64,000 nucleotides of DNA from Bacteroidota bacterium. Lineage in GTDB: Bacteria; Bacteroidota; Bacteroidia; Chitinophagales; Chitinophagaceae. Under the pieces are notes generated by a model. That model was not told where the DNA came from. It was given only the letters and a program-made list of their open reading frames with translations, and ran no database searches. The stretch spans positions 45,450 through 109,449 of the forward strand of contig JAFEAE010000013.1 in NCBI GenBank assembly GCA_018266575.1. The letters run 5' to 3'. Of this stretch, positions 1 to 7,987 are shown piece after piece. The translations under genes were made by a program, and so were the position numbers. How positions within the stretch are numbered: the stretch's first letter is position 1; each line of letters opens with the position of its first letter.

Positions 1-1
1 T

Positions 2-76
2 CAATATATTGCCATGTATCTTGACATCGAACCACAATCGCTCAGCCGCCTGCGAAAAAGACTTTCCTGCAAATAA
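2..76 (+). CDS. C-terminal end of a Crp/Fnr-family transcriptional regulator (partial, cut by window edge)
   Basis: An open frame enters from the left edge and ends at a TAA at 74-76. Its last 24 residues include IAMYLDIEPQSLSRLRKRL, which matches the recognition-helix end of the winged helix in Bacteroidota Crp/Fnr proteins (typically IAxYLGIxPxTLSRIRKKL). Only this tail is visible, so the ligand domain and exact subfamily cannot be judged. It lies just upstream of the methyltransferase at 169 and may control it through the palindromes at 83-110. Confidence 0.72.
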   Translation, partial: QYIAMYLDIEPQSLSRLRKRLSCK

Positions 77-82
77 TTTTTT

Positions 83-110
83 TTAACCTCGGTTAAGTCA
101 ATAGTTAACC
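83..110. promoter_or_regulatory. Alternating TTAACC/GGTTAA half-sites upstream of the methyltransferase
   Basis: Three half-sites alternate in orientation: TTAACC (83-88), GGTTAA (91-96) and TTAACC (105-110). The first pair forms a palindrome with a 2-nt spacer and the second pair one with an 8-nt spacer. The block lies between the stop of the regulator and the start of the methyltransferase, where an operator would be expected. The link to the upstream Crp/Fnr-type gene is inference. Confidence 0.4.
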
Positions 111-168
111 AGGGTGATTGGAAGCAAGGGTTCACTCATCTCATCTTTATGTTATTAAAACAAAAGAA

Positions 169-1185
169 ATGAATAACCAACTTCCTCCACCTCCCGCTCA
201 AATGATGCAATTGATTACCGGCTTCTGGACATCCTGCTGTATATATTCAGCAGCAAAACTCAACATAGCCGATCATTTAAAAGACGGCTCAAAGAATGCT
301 GCTCAGTTGGCAGAAGCTACGCATAGTCATGCCCCTTCGCTATACAGAGTGTTGCGGGCTTTATCAAGTGTTGGGATATTCAAAGAAGATAAAGCTCACC
401 AATTTGAGCTTACACCACTTGGCAATACATTGCAAACAGATGTGCCCGGTTCTATGAAAGCAATGGCTATTGCTCAATTAGGCGATCATTTTAATGCCTG
501 GGGAAATTTGCTGTACAGTATCAAGACTGGCAATATTTCTTTTGATCATATCGAAGGAATGCCGGTGTGGAAATATTATCAGATGCACCCCGACGAAGGT
601 TTGAATTTTATGAAAGCGATGTCGGGCCTCACCGAGGCAGTTATCATGTATGTTTTACCGGAGTATGATTTCTCCTGCTTCAAAACTATTGTTGATGTTG
701 GCGGCGGTAACGGCACTTTGCTGATGGCCGTTTTAGACAAAGCACCCGGAACAAATGGGATCGTATTTGATGAAGAATATGTTGTTGAAGAAACAAAAAA
801 ATTAATAGCACAAAAAGGTTATGGCAACAGGTGTGAAACTGCAGCAGGTAGTTTTTTTGATTTTATTCCGGAAAATGCAGATGCCTATATTATGAAAATG
901 GTATTACACGACTGGAACGATGAACAATGTTTGCAGATATTGAAGAACTGCAATAAAGCAATGAAGCCAGGCAGCAAACTGTTGGTATTGGATTCAGTTA
1001 TACCCGAAGGCAATGAACCGCACCCCGGAAAATTTATGGATATAAATATGCTTGCCATGACCGGTGGAAGAGAAAGAACCGAGGGCGAATTTGCTTCGTT
1101 GTTTTCAAAAGCGGGGTTAAAGCTATCCAGGGTCGTACAGACCCATTCACCCATGTTCAGTATTGTAGAAGCAATAAAAGAATAA
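169..1185 (+). CDS. SAM-dependent O-methyltransferase (hydroxyindole/acetylserotonin O-methyltransferase-like)
   Basis: The 338-residue protein has the layout of small-molecule class I O-methyltransferases. An N-terminal dimerisation winged helix (about residues 10-90) reads a substrate-side motif of the type LYRVLRALSSVGIF. A Rossmann domain follows, with the SAM-binding glycine loop VDVGGGNG at about residues 175-182. The MVLHDWNDEQC block (catalytic-type His at about 247) is typical of plant-like and bacterial O-methyltransferases. The ATG at 169 is preferred to an upstream in-frame ATG at 118 because the family starts near MNNQLPPPP. The substrate cannot be told from sequence; phenolic or indolic hydroxyls are usual. 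The gene probably shares a transcript with the lipoprotein 31 bp downstream. Confidence 0.88.
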   Translation: MNNQLPPPPAQMMQLITGFWTSCCIYSAAKLNIADHLKDGSKNAAQLAEATHSHAPSLYRVLRALSSVGIFKEDKAHQFELTPLGNTLQTDVPGSMKAMAIAQLGDHFNAWGNLLYSIKTGNISFDHIEGMPVWKYYQMHPDEGLNFMKAMSGLTEAVIMYVLPEYDFSCFKTIVDVGGGNGTLLMAVLDKAPGTNGIVFDEEYVVEETKKLIAQKGYGNRCETAAGSFFDFIPENADAYIMKMVLHDWNDEQCLQILKNCNKAMKPGSKLLVLDSVIPEGNEPHPGKFMDINMLAMTGGRERTEGEFASLFSKAGLKLSRVVQTHSPMFSIVEAIKE

Positions 1186-1216
1186 ACAATTATTTAATTA
1201 ATCAAAACAAAAATCA

Positions 1217-1930
1217 ATGAAACAGATATCAACATTTCTGGCAGCATTTTTATTGGTTATTTTTATTTCATGCAACAACGGGCCTGCAAAAGAAGAAACT
1301 AAATCAGCCCCTGATTCAACAGCTGCAACCAAAGCACCGGCGGCACCTGTATTTCAATCTTACATCGTCACCATCCTACAACATAAGGTGAAGGATTTTG
1401 GCAAATGGTTACCGCTTTATGAGGGCCATGATTCAGCAAGAAAAGCAAGCGGGCTCACTGAAATTGCTTTAGGAAGAGGATTGGATGACAACAATGAAGT
1501 GACTGTTGCTTTTAAAACTGATGATGTTCAAAAAGCGAAAGATTTTACTAAATCTCCCGATCTCAAAGCAGCTATGCAAAAAGGAGGTGTTGTCAGCCCT
1601 CCCACTATTTCATTTATAAAGGTCGTTCGCGATGACAACAGTCCAATTGAAACCAAAGACAGGTTGATGATAGCTCACCATGTAAAAGATTATGATACCT
1701 GGCTGAAAGTATATGACGGTGAAGGAAAAGAAACAAGGGCTGCTAATGGGCTCGTCGATCGTGGTTTGGCAAGGGGGGTTGATGATCCAAACACTGTCTA
1801 TGTATTATTTGCTGTTACCGATTTAGCAAAAGCCAAAGCAAGAGCAAGTTCACCAGAATTGAAAAAGCTAATGACAGATGCTGGTGTAGATGGCCCACCT
1901 GCTATTTGTTTTTATAAATTAGTCAAATAA
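1217..1930 (+). CDS. Lipoprotein with two tandem ferredoxin-like (dimeric alpha/beta-barrel-type) repeats
   Basis: The protein has a lipoprotein signal peptide ending in FISC (Cys19) and a Ser/Thr/Ala-rich linker. Two homologous domains of about 85 residues follow (about 48-140 and 148-237). Each has the pattern HKVKDFxxWxxxYxxxxxxRxAxGL...RGxDDxNxVxVxFxxxDxxKAKxxxxSPxLKxxMxxxGVxxxPxIxF. This looks like an internally duplicated dimeric alpha/beta barrel of the antibiotic-monooxygenase type, but no metal or cofactor site is evident, so no function is assigned. A close paralogue lies at 58378-59106, and the second domains of both share ELKKLMTDAGV. Confidence 0.8.
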   Translation: MKQISTFLAAFLLVIFISCNNGPAKEETKSAPDSTAATKAPAAPVFQSYIVTILQHKVKDFGKWLPLYEGHDSARKASGLTEIALGRGLDDNNEVTVAFKTDDVQKAKDFTKSPDLKAAMQKGGVVSPPTISFIKVVRDDNSPIETKDRLMIAHHVKDYDTWLKVYDGEGKETRAANGLVDRGLARGVDDPNTVYVLFAVTDLAKAKARASSPELKKLMTDAGVDGPPAICFYKLVK

Positions 1931-1941
1931 TTTTAAATGCC

Positions 1942-1969
1942 GTAATACCTGCCTGCGGGCAGATATTAC
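1942..1969. other. Hairpin downstream of the lipoprotein gene
   Basis: A 12-bp stem with one mismatch (gtaatacctgcc against ggcagatattac) closes a 4-nt loop 11 bp after the stop codon. It precedes the stronger terminator at 1985 and may act with it. Confidence 0.45.
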
Positions 1970-1984
1970 AATTAGCATATTCGT

Positions 1985-2019
1985 CCCGATGCGTGTCCAA
2001 ACGCATCGGGCGTCTTATT
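1985..2019 (+). terminator. Rho-independent terminator
   Basis: A perfect 10-bp stem, CCCGATGCGT/ACGCATCGGG (1985-1994 and 2001-2010), with a 6-nt loop is followed by a T-rich stretch (cgtcttatttt). It closes the methyltransferase-lipoprotein unit. Confidence 0.7.
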
Positions 2020-2852
2020 TTAGAGACACGGGCCAAAGCTGCAGCATTATAAAATTTATCTTCTTTATTTTTTTAAAGACAGCTTTGTGCGGAATATCCG
2101 ATGACTATACACTTCGGGCAACGTCGCGCTTGCTGCCATGCCGGCGGACGGAAAAGTCTTAAGCTTCGTTGGCTTGTCCTGAAATAGGTTGATACAAAAT
2201 CAAGGGGAAATCAACATCAAACGATTTATGATTTTCACACTCTTTTGAGTTGCCGATATCCTTTAAAATTCACTCCCTCCGCACCCCCTGCCCACTCCCT
2301 CATGCCCAACCGAAGTTTACGGTAAAGCAAAAACCTGCCTTCCCTTTTACCCCTGCTATTTGGAAGGCTCCCGTTAAAAGAAGGGCTTACCTCATTTTTA
2401 GTATCGTCCGTGGAGCCCCTTTTGCTTCGCCAGGCAACCTCCAGAAAAAAAACTTCGACCCCCGGTTAGTCCTTTTTGCCCCCTGCGTTGTATTATATAA
2501 AAACCTGTAAGGTATGAGGCCAGCCTATCCCCGGAAACGCTTCAGTGATGAACGTATAAAATATATCCTGCTGCTGCAGGCGCTTGATGCAGCCCATGCC
2601 CTCTAAAGATTACTTGCTATTTTCTCATGCGTTTAGTTCTGACGTAAACAAGGGTTTGTTTCCACTTACCCTTCTTTAAATTTTAGTGTTGCTTTTTGAC
2701 TTATACAGGCAATCCCTGAACGGGGCATGTTTCCACATTGCCCCGTTATTGCATTCGCCCCTCCCTACTTTTATTTTCCCCAACTCAGGAACGACTATTG
2801 AAAAACGGGTTTCCCGTGATAGCATATTTGTACCACACAACAACGAGCAACT
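2020..2852. other. Gene-poor stretch with remnants, left of the tra module
   Basis: No convincing gene was found in these 833 bp. The stretch at 2175-2192 (TGTCCTGAAATAGGTTGA) resembles ends I associate with IS3-like elements of this phylum and may be an IS scar. A 30-codon open frame at 2515-2607 (MRPAYPRKRFSDERIKYILL start) has no supporting context. A 9-bp hairpin aacggggca/tgccccgtt sits at 2719-2747. The longer open frame at 2250-2510 is proline-rich and unlike a protein. The stretch probably marks the eroded left boundary of the transfer module. Confidence 0.4.
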
Positions 2853-2990
2853 ATGTTACACACGATCAGCTGGAAAGCATTCTTAAATACAACGGCGATC
2901 ATACTCGCTATTTACTACAGCATAATTCTTTTGCGGTTTTATAAAGCAGAGCTGAAAGGCCTTGGCAAGAAATTGTCCCGCAGGCAGTAA
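2853..2990 (+). CDS. Tiny single-pass membrane protein at the head of the tra module
   Basis: The 45-residue frame encodes one hydrophobic helix (about residues 8-26, NTTAIILAIYYSIILL) followed by a basic tail (KAELKGLGKKLSRRQ). That is a plausible N-out/C-in single-pass protein. It lies just upstream of traE in the same direction, a place where small membrane proteins are common in Bacteroidota conjugative elements. Its length is below usual gene-calling limits. The function is unknown and the call rests on composition and context. Confidence 0.5.
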   Translation: MLHTISWKAFLNTTAIILAIYYSIILLRFYKAELKGLGKKLSRRQ

Positions 2991-3002
2991 AGCAGGGTAG
3001 CC

Positions 3003-3099
3003 AGGTGCAGTAAGGATCAACTGCTGCGGGGCACCTTTTTCCGGTTATGTTGGAAGGTTGGCCCTTGCCGCATGTCCCCGCACGCCGTAACGTGCGGGG
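3003..3099 (+). promoter_or_regulatory. Structured leader upstream of traE (terminator-like hairpin plus GC-rich hairpin)
   Basis: The first structure pairs aggtgc (3003-3008) with gcacct (3031-3036), with an internal gcagt/actgc stem, and runs into TTTTT. That is the look of an intrinsic terminator or attenuator. The second is a 9-bp GC-rich stem, ccccgcacg (3076-3084) with cgtgcgggg (3091-3099), about 35 bp before the traE start. CTnDOT-type tra operons are known to use leader-level control, so attenuation is a fair inference but is unproven here. Confidence 0.4.
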
Positions 3100-3133
3100 C
3101 GGCGGAAGGGTTTTGCAAAAATTTCAAAACAAA

Positions 3134-3448
3134 ATGATGAGAAAATTATTCTTAGGATATCCATTAACGTTAGTAATAATTCTTGTTGCTTTTGGCGCTT
3201 ATGCACAAACAGCAGACGGCAATGCCGGTATCAACCAGGCCAATACCACGGTGAGAGGTTATTTTGATGCAGGCACGAATCTTATGTATGCCGTCGGTGC
3301 CATCCTTGGGCTCATCGGGGCGGTAAAGGTCTACCAGAAATGGAACCATGGCGACCATGATACGGGAAAGGTTGCCGCCGCATGGTTCGGCAGTTGCATA
3401 TTTCTTGTGATCGTCGCAACTGTCCTCAAATCCTTCTTCGGTTTATAA
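3134..3448 (+). CDS. traE: Conjugative transfer protein TraE (DUF4134), small membrane pilin-like subunit
   Basis: The 104-residue protein has a signal peptide ending near AYAQT and two hydrophobic segments (about residues 50-67 and 80-100). Between them is the family motif GAILGLIGAVKVYQKW, then HGDHDTGKVAAAWFGSCIFL, as in DUF4134/TraE of CTnDOT-type elements. By position and topology it is the VirB2/pilin-like inner-membrane component of the conjugation apparatus. The ATG at 3134 is chosen because it begins a standard signal peptide; an upstream in-frame start at 3047 would add an arginine-rich leader with no family support. Confidence 0.9.
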   Translation: MMRKLFLGYPLTLVIILVAFGAYAQTADGNAGINQANTTVRGYFDAGTNLMYAVGAILGLIGAVKVYQKWNHGDHDTGKVAAAWFGSCIFLVIVATVLKSFFGL

Positions 3449-3478
3449 TCCGCAAACTCATTATAAAAATATATACCC

Positions 3479-4831
3479 ATGAAACGTATCGTAATTTATT
3501 TATCCGTGCCCTTTTTCTTTTTCGCCTGTAAGAAACAAACCAGTAAAGAGGAGGCACCCCCACCCTGGAAAAACGATATGATTGTTGCTAACGTCAAGGC
3601 ATACCTGAAAACAAACCTTTCCGCTGCTGATTATGCTTTGACAGATACGTCCGCTTTTTATATCAGTGATGAAAGCAAATACCTGCTTTTTAGAATTGCG
3701 ATCAGGAACAAAAGCATTGAACAGGATTTTGTATTGGTGCAAACGGACAGTTCAGGCAAATGCCTGGCCGGGAAATTCGTGCATATACGCCGCGACAGCA
3801 GTGATATGCAAAGCTTCAATGGCAGGATATTAACAGAGTCGTTACAGCACACAGAAGCCGTCTTTAAGAAGATAACTGAAAATGCCGTACAGGAACTTAG
3901 TTGTGCAGACGAGGGGCCTGCAGAAGAGAGCCTTGAGGGTGACGGCTGTGATATTGTTCCTTCAGATGACTGCACGGGTTGTTTGCCGCTGGTCGTGGTG
4001 GTAGGATACGCAGGTGGTGGTGCAAGCGCTTCAAGTGCCGGAATTTCTTATTCCGATTACCTCGACCTTGAGGCCCTGGCAGGGGCAACTTCAGCTCCTG
4101 CGCCTTCGGCAGGCGTCTACAGTCCCGTCTCCACCAAAAGCCCTGTCGCATCTGCAAGAACTGCAGGGGCCATAACCACTGGCCTGCCCAACCTCAACAT
4201 CAATTTCGAAAGCTCCTATAGCCACCCAGGAATCGACGTAAATGCCTTCATGAAATGTTTCGCATCCATACCCGATGCAGGTGCCACCTGCAGCATCGCG
4301 GTCTATACCGACCTGCCGGTCAACGATAACCCGCAATACATATTTAATATCCTGACTGGTGCGACAGGCCACGCGTTTCTTTCAATGACAAAAACCAACG
4401 GCACGCAATCGGCCACACAATATATTGGCAAGACCACTTCGAAGGCGATCGCCGTCCTTGGTTTCCCGGTTGCAGGAAAGATCGTGGACAACGCGCAGCA
4501 CAAGTACAATGCGTCGCTGACAATGAATATCACGCCGGAGCAATTGCTAGCGGCCATCAACAAAGTTGTTTCCATTGGCAGCACACCCTCCTATGACATG
4601 TGGGAAGATAACTGTGTGGATTATGCGCTTTCCATTTTGAATACCGTGCGGCCTTCCGATCCCCTTTATGTCGGGATGTCGATTGACCCCTCAACGGGAG
4701 ATGAATACCAGACACCGCAATCGCTGTATATCGCTTTGCAATTACTCAAAAATCAAAACGGTGCTGACGCCCCGCATATCACGATGGATGTCGTGAGTTA
4801 TGCCGCCAGCAGCCACGGCGCCTGCAATTAA
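3479..4831 (+). CDS. Lipoprotein with a permuted papain-like (NlpC/LRAT-type) Cys-His signature, inside the tra operon
   Basis: The 450-residue protein starts with a lipobox signal peptide (FFFFAC, Cys17). A poorly conserved N-terminal part is followed by an Ala/Ser/Gly-rich low-complexity section (about 165-235) and a C-terminal domain. The C-terminal domain carries GHAFLSM (His298) and, about 80 residues later, WEDNCVDYAL (Cys379). A His motif before an NC motif is the order of circularly permuted papain-fold enzymes such as LRAT-like and some peptidoglycan amidase families. It lies between traE and traF, which are normally adjacent, with 30-bp and 12-bp gaps. An outer-envelope peptidase or peptidoglycan hydrolase that helps the secretion apparatus cross the wall, or an exclusion or effector protein, are options. 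None can be chosen from sequence. Confidence 0.7.
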   Translation: MKRIVIYLSVPFFFFACKKQTSKEEAPPPWKNDMIVANVKAYLKTNLSAADYALTDTSAFYISDESKYLLFRIAIRNKSIEQDFVLVQTDSSGKCLAGKFVHIRRDSSDMQSFNGRILTESLQHTEAVFKKITENAVQELSCADEGPAEESLEGDGCDIVPSDDCTGCLPLVVVVGYAGGGASASSAGISYSDYLDLEALAGATSAPAPSAGVYSPVSTKSPVASARTAGAITTGLPNLNINFESSYSHPGIDVNAFMKCFASIPDAGATCSIAVYTDLPVNDNPQYIFNILTGATGHAFLSMTKTNGTQSATQYIGKTTSKAIAVLGFPVAGKIVDNAQHKYNASLTMNITPEQLLAAINKVVSIGSTPSYDMWEDNCVDYALSILNTVRPSDPLYVGMSIDPSTGDEYQTPQSLYIALQLLKNQNGADAPHITMDVVSYAASSHGACN

Positions 4832-4843
4832 AAACTAACGGCC

Positions 4844-5167
4844 ATGCCTACCAGCATCTATACAATCAACAAAGGGATCAATAAACCCATCGAGTTCAAG
4901 GGGTTGAAGGCACAGTATATCTGGTGGCTTGGCGGCGGGATCATTTGTCTGATGGTTTTGTTTGCGGTGCTCTACATAGCGGGTGTAAATTCTTATGTGT
5001 GTATTGCCCTTGTTTTTTTGGCAGGTGCCGCAGTCTTTCATTTTGTATATCGCTTTAGCAACAAATACGGCGAACACGGGATGAAAAAGAAAATTGCGCG
5101 ACGCAGCATTCCCAAGGTCATCAAATCCTGGAACCGCAAAACCTTCTTTTTTGAAAATGAAAAATGA
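4844..5167 (+). CDS. traF: Conjugative transfer protein TraF (DUF4133)
   Basis: The 107-residue protein matches DUF4133. It has an N-terminal INKGINKPIEFKGLKAQYIWWLGGG block, two transmembrane helices (about 30-50 and 52-72), and a basic cytoplasmic tail with FSNKYGEHGMKKKIARRSIPK. It corresponds by position and size to the VirB3-like partner of the TraG ATPase in CTnDOT-type type IV secretion. Its end overlaps the next gene by 11 bp, which suggests translational coupling. Confidence 0.92.
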   Translation: MPTSIYTINKGINKPIEFKGLKAQYIWWLGGGIICLMVLFAVLYIAGVNSYVCIALVFLAGAAVFHFVYRFSNKYGEHGMKKKIARRSIPKVIKSWNRKTFFFENEK

Positions 5168-5558
5168 GATAACCATACGGGCAGCCAAAAACCATGACGC
5201 CCGGAACATCTTTGCTTTCCTCTGCGAAATGGACGGACGTTTGCTTGATCGCGAGCGCTTTGAATCGAACTACCGGCTATGTATAAGCGATGTAAACAAT
5301 GTGTTGCTAGTGGCTGCCAATCAAAGCAACGACGCTGTTGGGTATATCGCATGCCATGGGAAGATAGTCTTGCGTTATGAAGGGATATTGTTTGAGGTGC
5401 AGGAACTATTTATCGAAAAAAACTTCCGCAAAAAAGGCATCGGGAAAATGTTGTTGAAAGCACTTGCTGAAAAATTAGCAGAGGCAGGATACAATTTGGT
5501 CGAAGAAAAACAAGACGAGCGCCAAATAAAATTCGCAAAAGCATGGAACGGAAATTAG
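5157..5558 (+). CDS. GNAT-family N-acetyltransferase, short, wedged between traF and traG
   Basis: The start at 5157 (MKNEITIRAAKNHDARNIFAF) gives 133 residues. The N-terminal strand-helix and the acetyl-CoA loop VQELFIEKNFRKKGIGKMLLKAL (R/K-x-x-G-x-G, about residues 83-105) are clear. It resembles phosphinothricin or aminoalkylphosphonate N-acetyltransferases. The usual motif B region (tyrosine-bearing helix and final strands) is missing: the frame ends about 25-30 residues after motif A, in ERQIKFAKAWNGN, and overlaps traG by 16 bp. It is either a C-terminally shortened enzyme or one whose end was overwritten when traG joined it. The substrate is unknown; modification of a small molecule or a Tra protein is speculative. 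Confidence 0.75.
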   Translation: MKNEITIRAAKNHDARNIFAFLCEMDGRLLDRERFESNYRLCISDVNNVLLVAANQSNDAVGYIACHGKIVLRYEGILFEVQELFIEKNFRKKGIGKMLLKALAEKLAEAGYNLVEEKQDERQIKFAKAWNGN

Positions 5559-7987
5559 CAGACATACTACCCATCCTTGCCGTCGAGCACGACATGATCC
5601 TTTCCAAACAGGGAGATGTAACGATTGTGTTTGATGTCCAGCTACCGGAAATTTTCACGCTTTCCAACGAGGAATATGAATCCTTTCACCAGTCCTGGAT
5701 AAAGGCGATAAAAATACTGCCAAAGCATTCTGTCTTTCACAAACAGGATTGGTTCACCGAAAAAAAATATGAAGCCGGTTTTTTAAAAGAAGATCTTAGT
5801 TTTCTTTCGCGGAGCTCTGAAACATTTTTCAACGAACGCCCTTATTTGGATCACCGCTGTTTTATTTTCCTTACCAAAAAACCAACCGGCAGAAAATTAT
5901 CGTCTTCGGTATTTTCAAATCTATTGCGCAAATCCATCGTGCCTGAAGAAACACTCGATCCCCAAAGCATGCAGGAATTTTCTGACGCCGCTGGGCAATT
6001 CAAACGCATACTGGAAGACAGTGGTTTTGTAAAACTGAGGCAATTAAAAAATGAAGAACTCCTCAGCACAAAAAATAATGCCGGCGCCATCGAAAAATAT
6101 TGTTTCCTCCTCGAAGATGAAAAGCTTTCAATAAAAGATATCTCGTTTGAAGAAGGGATCCGTATCGGCGGGGAGTATTGTCAGCTATATACGTTAAGCA
6201 AGCCTGTTGACCTGCCTGCACTCTGCGGATCACGAATAAATTTTGACAGGTATTCAACTGACCGCACAAAATTCAGTATCGGTTATGCGTCGCCGTTAGG
6301 TCAACTGCTTTCCTGCAACCATATCTATAACCAGTTCCTGTTTTTGGATGATGCACAGAAGACAATCAAACAACTCGAAAGCAAAAGGCTTCGACTGCAA
6401 TCGCTCTCAGCTTATTCGAGAGAAAATGCAATTGCGAAAGAAGCGGTGAACGATTTTTTAAATGAAGCGATCGCTGATGGAAAACTTCCTCTGAAAGCAC
6501 ATTTTAATATCCTGGCATGGACGGATGAAAAAGATAAGATAAAAGACGTACGAAACCTGGTATCGTCTGCCCTTGCCCAGATGGATACGGCACCGAAGCA
6601 GGAGCTGGACGGAGCGCCGCAGGTCCACTGGGCGGGCATACCGGGGAATGAAGCGGATTTCCCGATGAATGATGCCTTCGACACATTTGCAGAACAGGCC
6701 TGTTGTTTTTTTAACCTGGAAACAAACTACCGGTCATCGATAAGTGAAATTGGCCTTCGTCTGGGCGACAGGCTTACCGGCAAGCCCATCCATGTCGATA
6801 TCTCCGACGAGCCCATGAAAAAAGGGATCATTACCAACCGCAATAAATTCATCCTCGGGCCATCGGGATCGGGGAAAAGTTTTTTTACCAACCATATGGT
6901 GCGCTCCTATTATGAAACCGGCGCACACGTGGTGCTGGTAGATGTGGGGCATTCTTATAAGGGGCTCTGCGACATGGTTGGTGGTTATTATTTCACCTAT
7001 AGTGAAAAACAGCCGATCGCATTTAACCCGTTTTATTTTGAAGGTGACCTGGACACCGAAAAAAAAGAATCGATCAAAACATTATTGCTTGCACTCTGGA
7101 AAAAAGACAATGAAACGTTTAACCGCGCAGAATATGTGGCGCTTTCCAATGCACTACAATTGTATTATGAAAAAAATGTTTCTTTTCCTTGCTTCAACTC
7201 ATTTTATGAGTTCTTGAAAAAAGATTTTGTTGCGGTATTAAAAACGGACCAGGTCAAGGACAAAGATTTTGATGTGTCCAATTTTCTCTATGTGCTCCGT
7301 CCCTTTTACAAAGGCGGTGAGTTTGATTACTTATTGAATGCAAAGGAAAATCTCGATTTGCTTCAACAACGCTTTATTGTTTTTGAACTCGACAATATCA
7401 AAGACCACCCGATTCTTTTCCCCGTCGTTACGCTCATCATCATGGAAGTCTTTATTTCCAAGATGCGCAAACTAAAAGGTATCCGCAAAATAATATTGAT
7501 CGAAGAAGCATGGAAAGCCATTGCGAAGGAAGGAATGGCTGAGTACATTAAATACCTTTTTAAAACGGTTCGTAAATTCTTTGGTGAAGCAATCGTAGTG
7601 ACGCAGGAAGTAGAAGATATCATTTCTTCACCTGTGGTGAAGCAGGCGATCATCAACAACAGCGATTGCAAAATATTGCTTGATCAATCGAAGTACCAGA
7701 ATAAGTTTGAACAGATACAGGAATTGCTGGGATTGACAGAAAAAGAAAAAGCCCTTGTGCTTTCTATCAATAAAGCCAACGACGTTTCCAAAAAATACAA
7801 GGAGGTTTTTATTTCACTCGGGGGAACGCTCTCCCGTGTTTACCGTACAGAAGTTTCACCAGAAGAATACCTGGCCTATACCACCGAGGAAACCGAGAAA
7901 ATAAAAGTGCAGCAATATGCCGCAAAATTCGGTGGCGATATCCGGAAAGGAATTGCGGCGCTTGCTATGGAAATGCGCGGGCCCTGA
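5543..7987 (+). CDS. traG: Conjugation ATPase TraG (VirB4-like)
   Basis: The 814-residue protein has the size and layout of the Bacteroidetes conjugative ATPase family. An N-terminal VirB4/CagE-type region is followed by a RecA-like motor domain with Walker A GPSGSGKS at residues 439-446 and Walker B IILIEEAWK at about 650-658. Farther on are VTQEVEDI and NNSDCKILLDQSK, typical of VirB4 C-domains. It powers assembly of the transfer channel at the inner membrane. The start overlaps the acetyltransferase end, and a 386-bp gap with hairpins follows before the traI block. Confidence 0.93.
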   Translation: MERKLADILPILAVEHDMILSKQGDVTIVFDVQLPEIFTLSNEEYESFHQSWIKAIKILPKHSVFHKQDWFTEKKYEAGFLKEDLSFLSRSSETFFNERPYLDHRCFIFLTKKPTGRKLSSSVFSNLLRKSIVPEETLDPQSMQEFSDAAGQFKRILEDSGFVKLRQLKNEELLSTKNNAGAIEKYCFLLEDEKLSIKDISFEEGIRIGGEYCQLYTLSKPVDLPALCGSRINFDRYSTDRTKFSIGYASPLGQLLSCNHIYNQFLFLDDAQKTIKQLESKRLRLQSLSAYSRENAIAKEAVNDFLNEAIADGKLPLKAHFNILAWTDEKDKIKDVRNLVSSALAQMDTAPKQELDGAPQVHWAGIPGNEADFPMNDAFDTFAEQACCFFNLETNYRSSISEIGLRLGDRLTGKPIHVDISDEPMKKGIITNRNKFILGPSGSGKSFFTNHMVRSYYETGAHVVLVDVGHSYKGLCDMVGGYYFTYSEKQPIAFNPFYFEGDLDTEKKESIKTLLLALWKKDNETFNRAEYVALSNALQLYYEKNVSFPCFNSFYEFLKKDFVAVLKTDQVKDKDFDVSNFLYVLRPFYKGGEFDYLLNAKENLDLLQQRFIVFELDNIKDHPILFPVVTLIIMEVFISKMRKLKGIRKIILIEEAWKAIAKEGMAEYIKYLFKTVRKFFGEAIVVTQEVEDIISSPVVKQAIINNSDCKILLDQSKYQNKFEQIQELLGLTEKEKALVLSINKANDVSKKYKEVFISLGGTLSRVYRTEVSPEEYLAYTTEETEKIKVQQYAAKFGGDIRKGIAALAMEMRGP

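Noticed and set aside
2250..2510. An 86-codon forward frame in the gene-poor stretch
   Set aside because: Proline- and basic-rich composition with no domain, signal or operon context.
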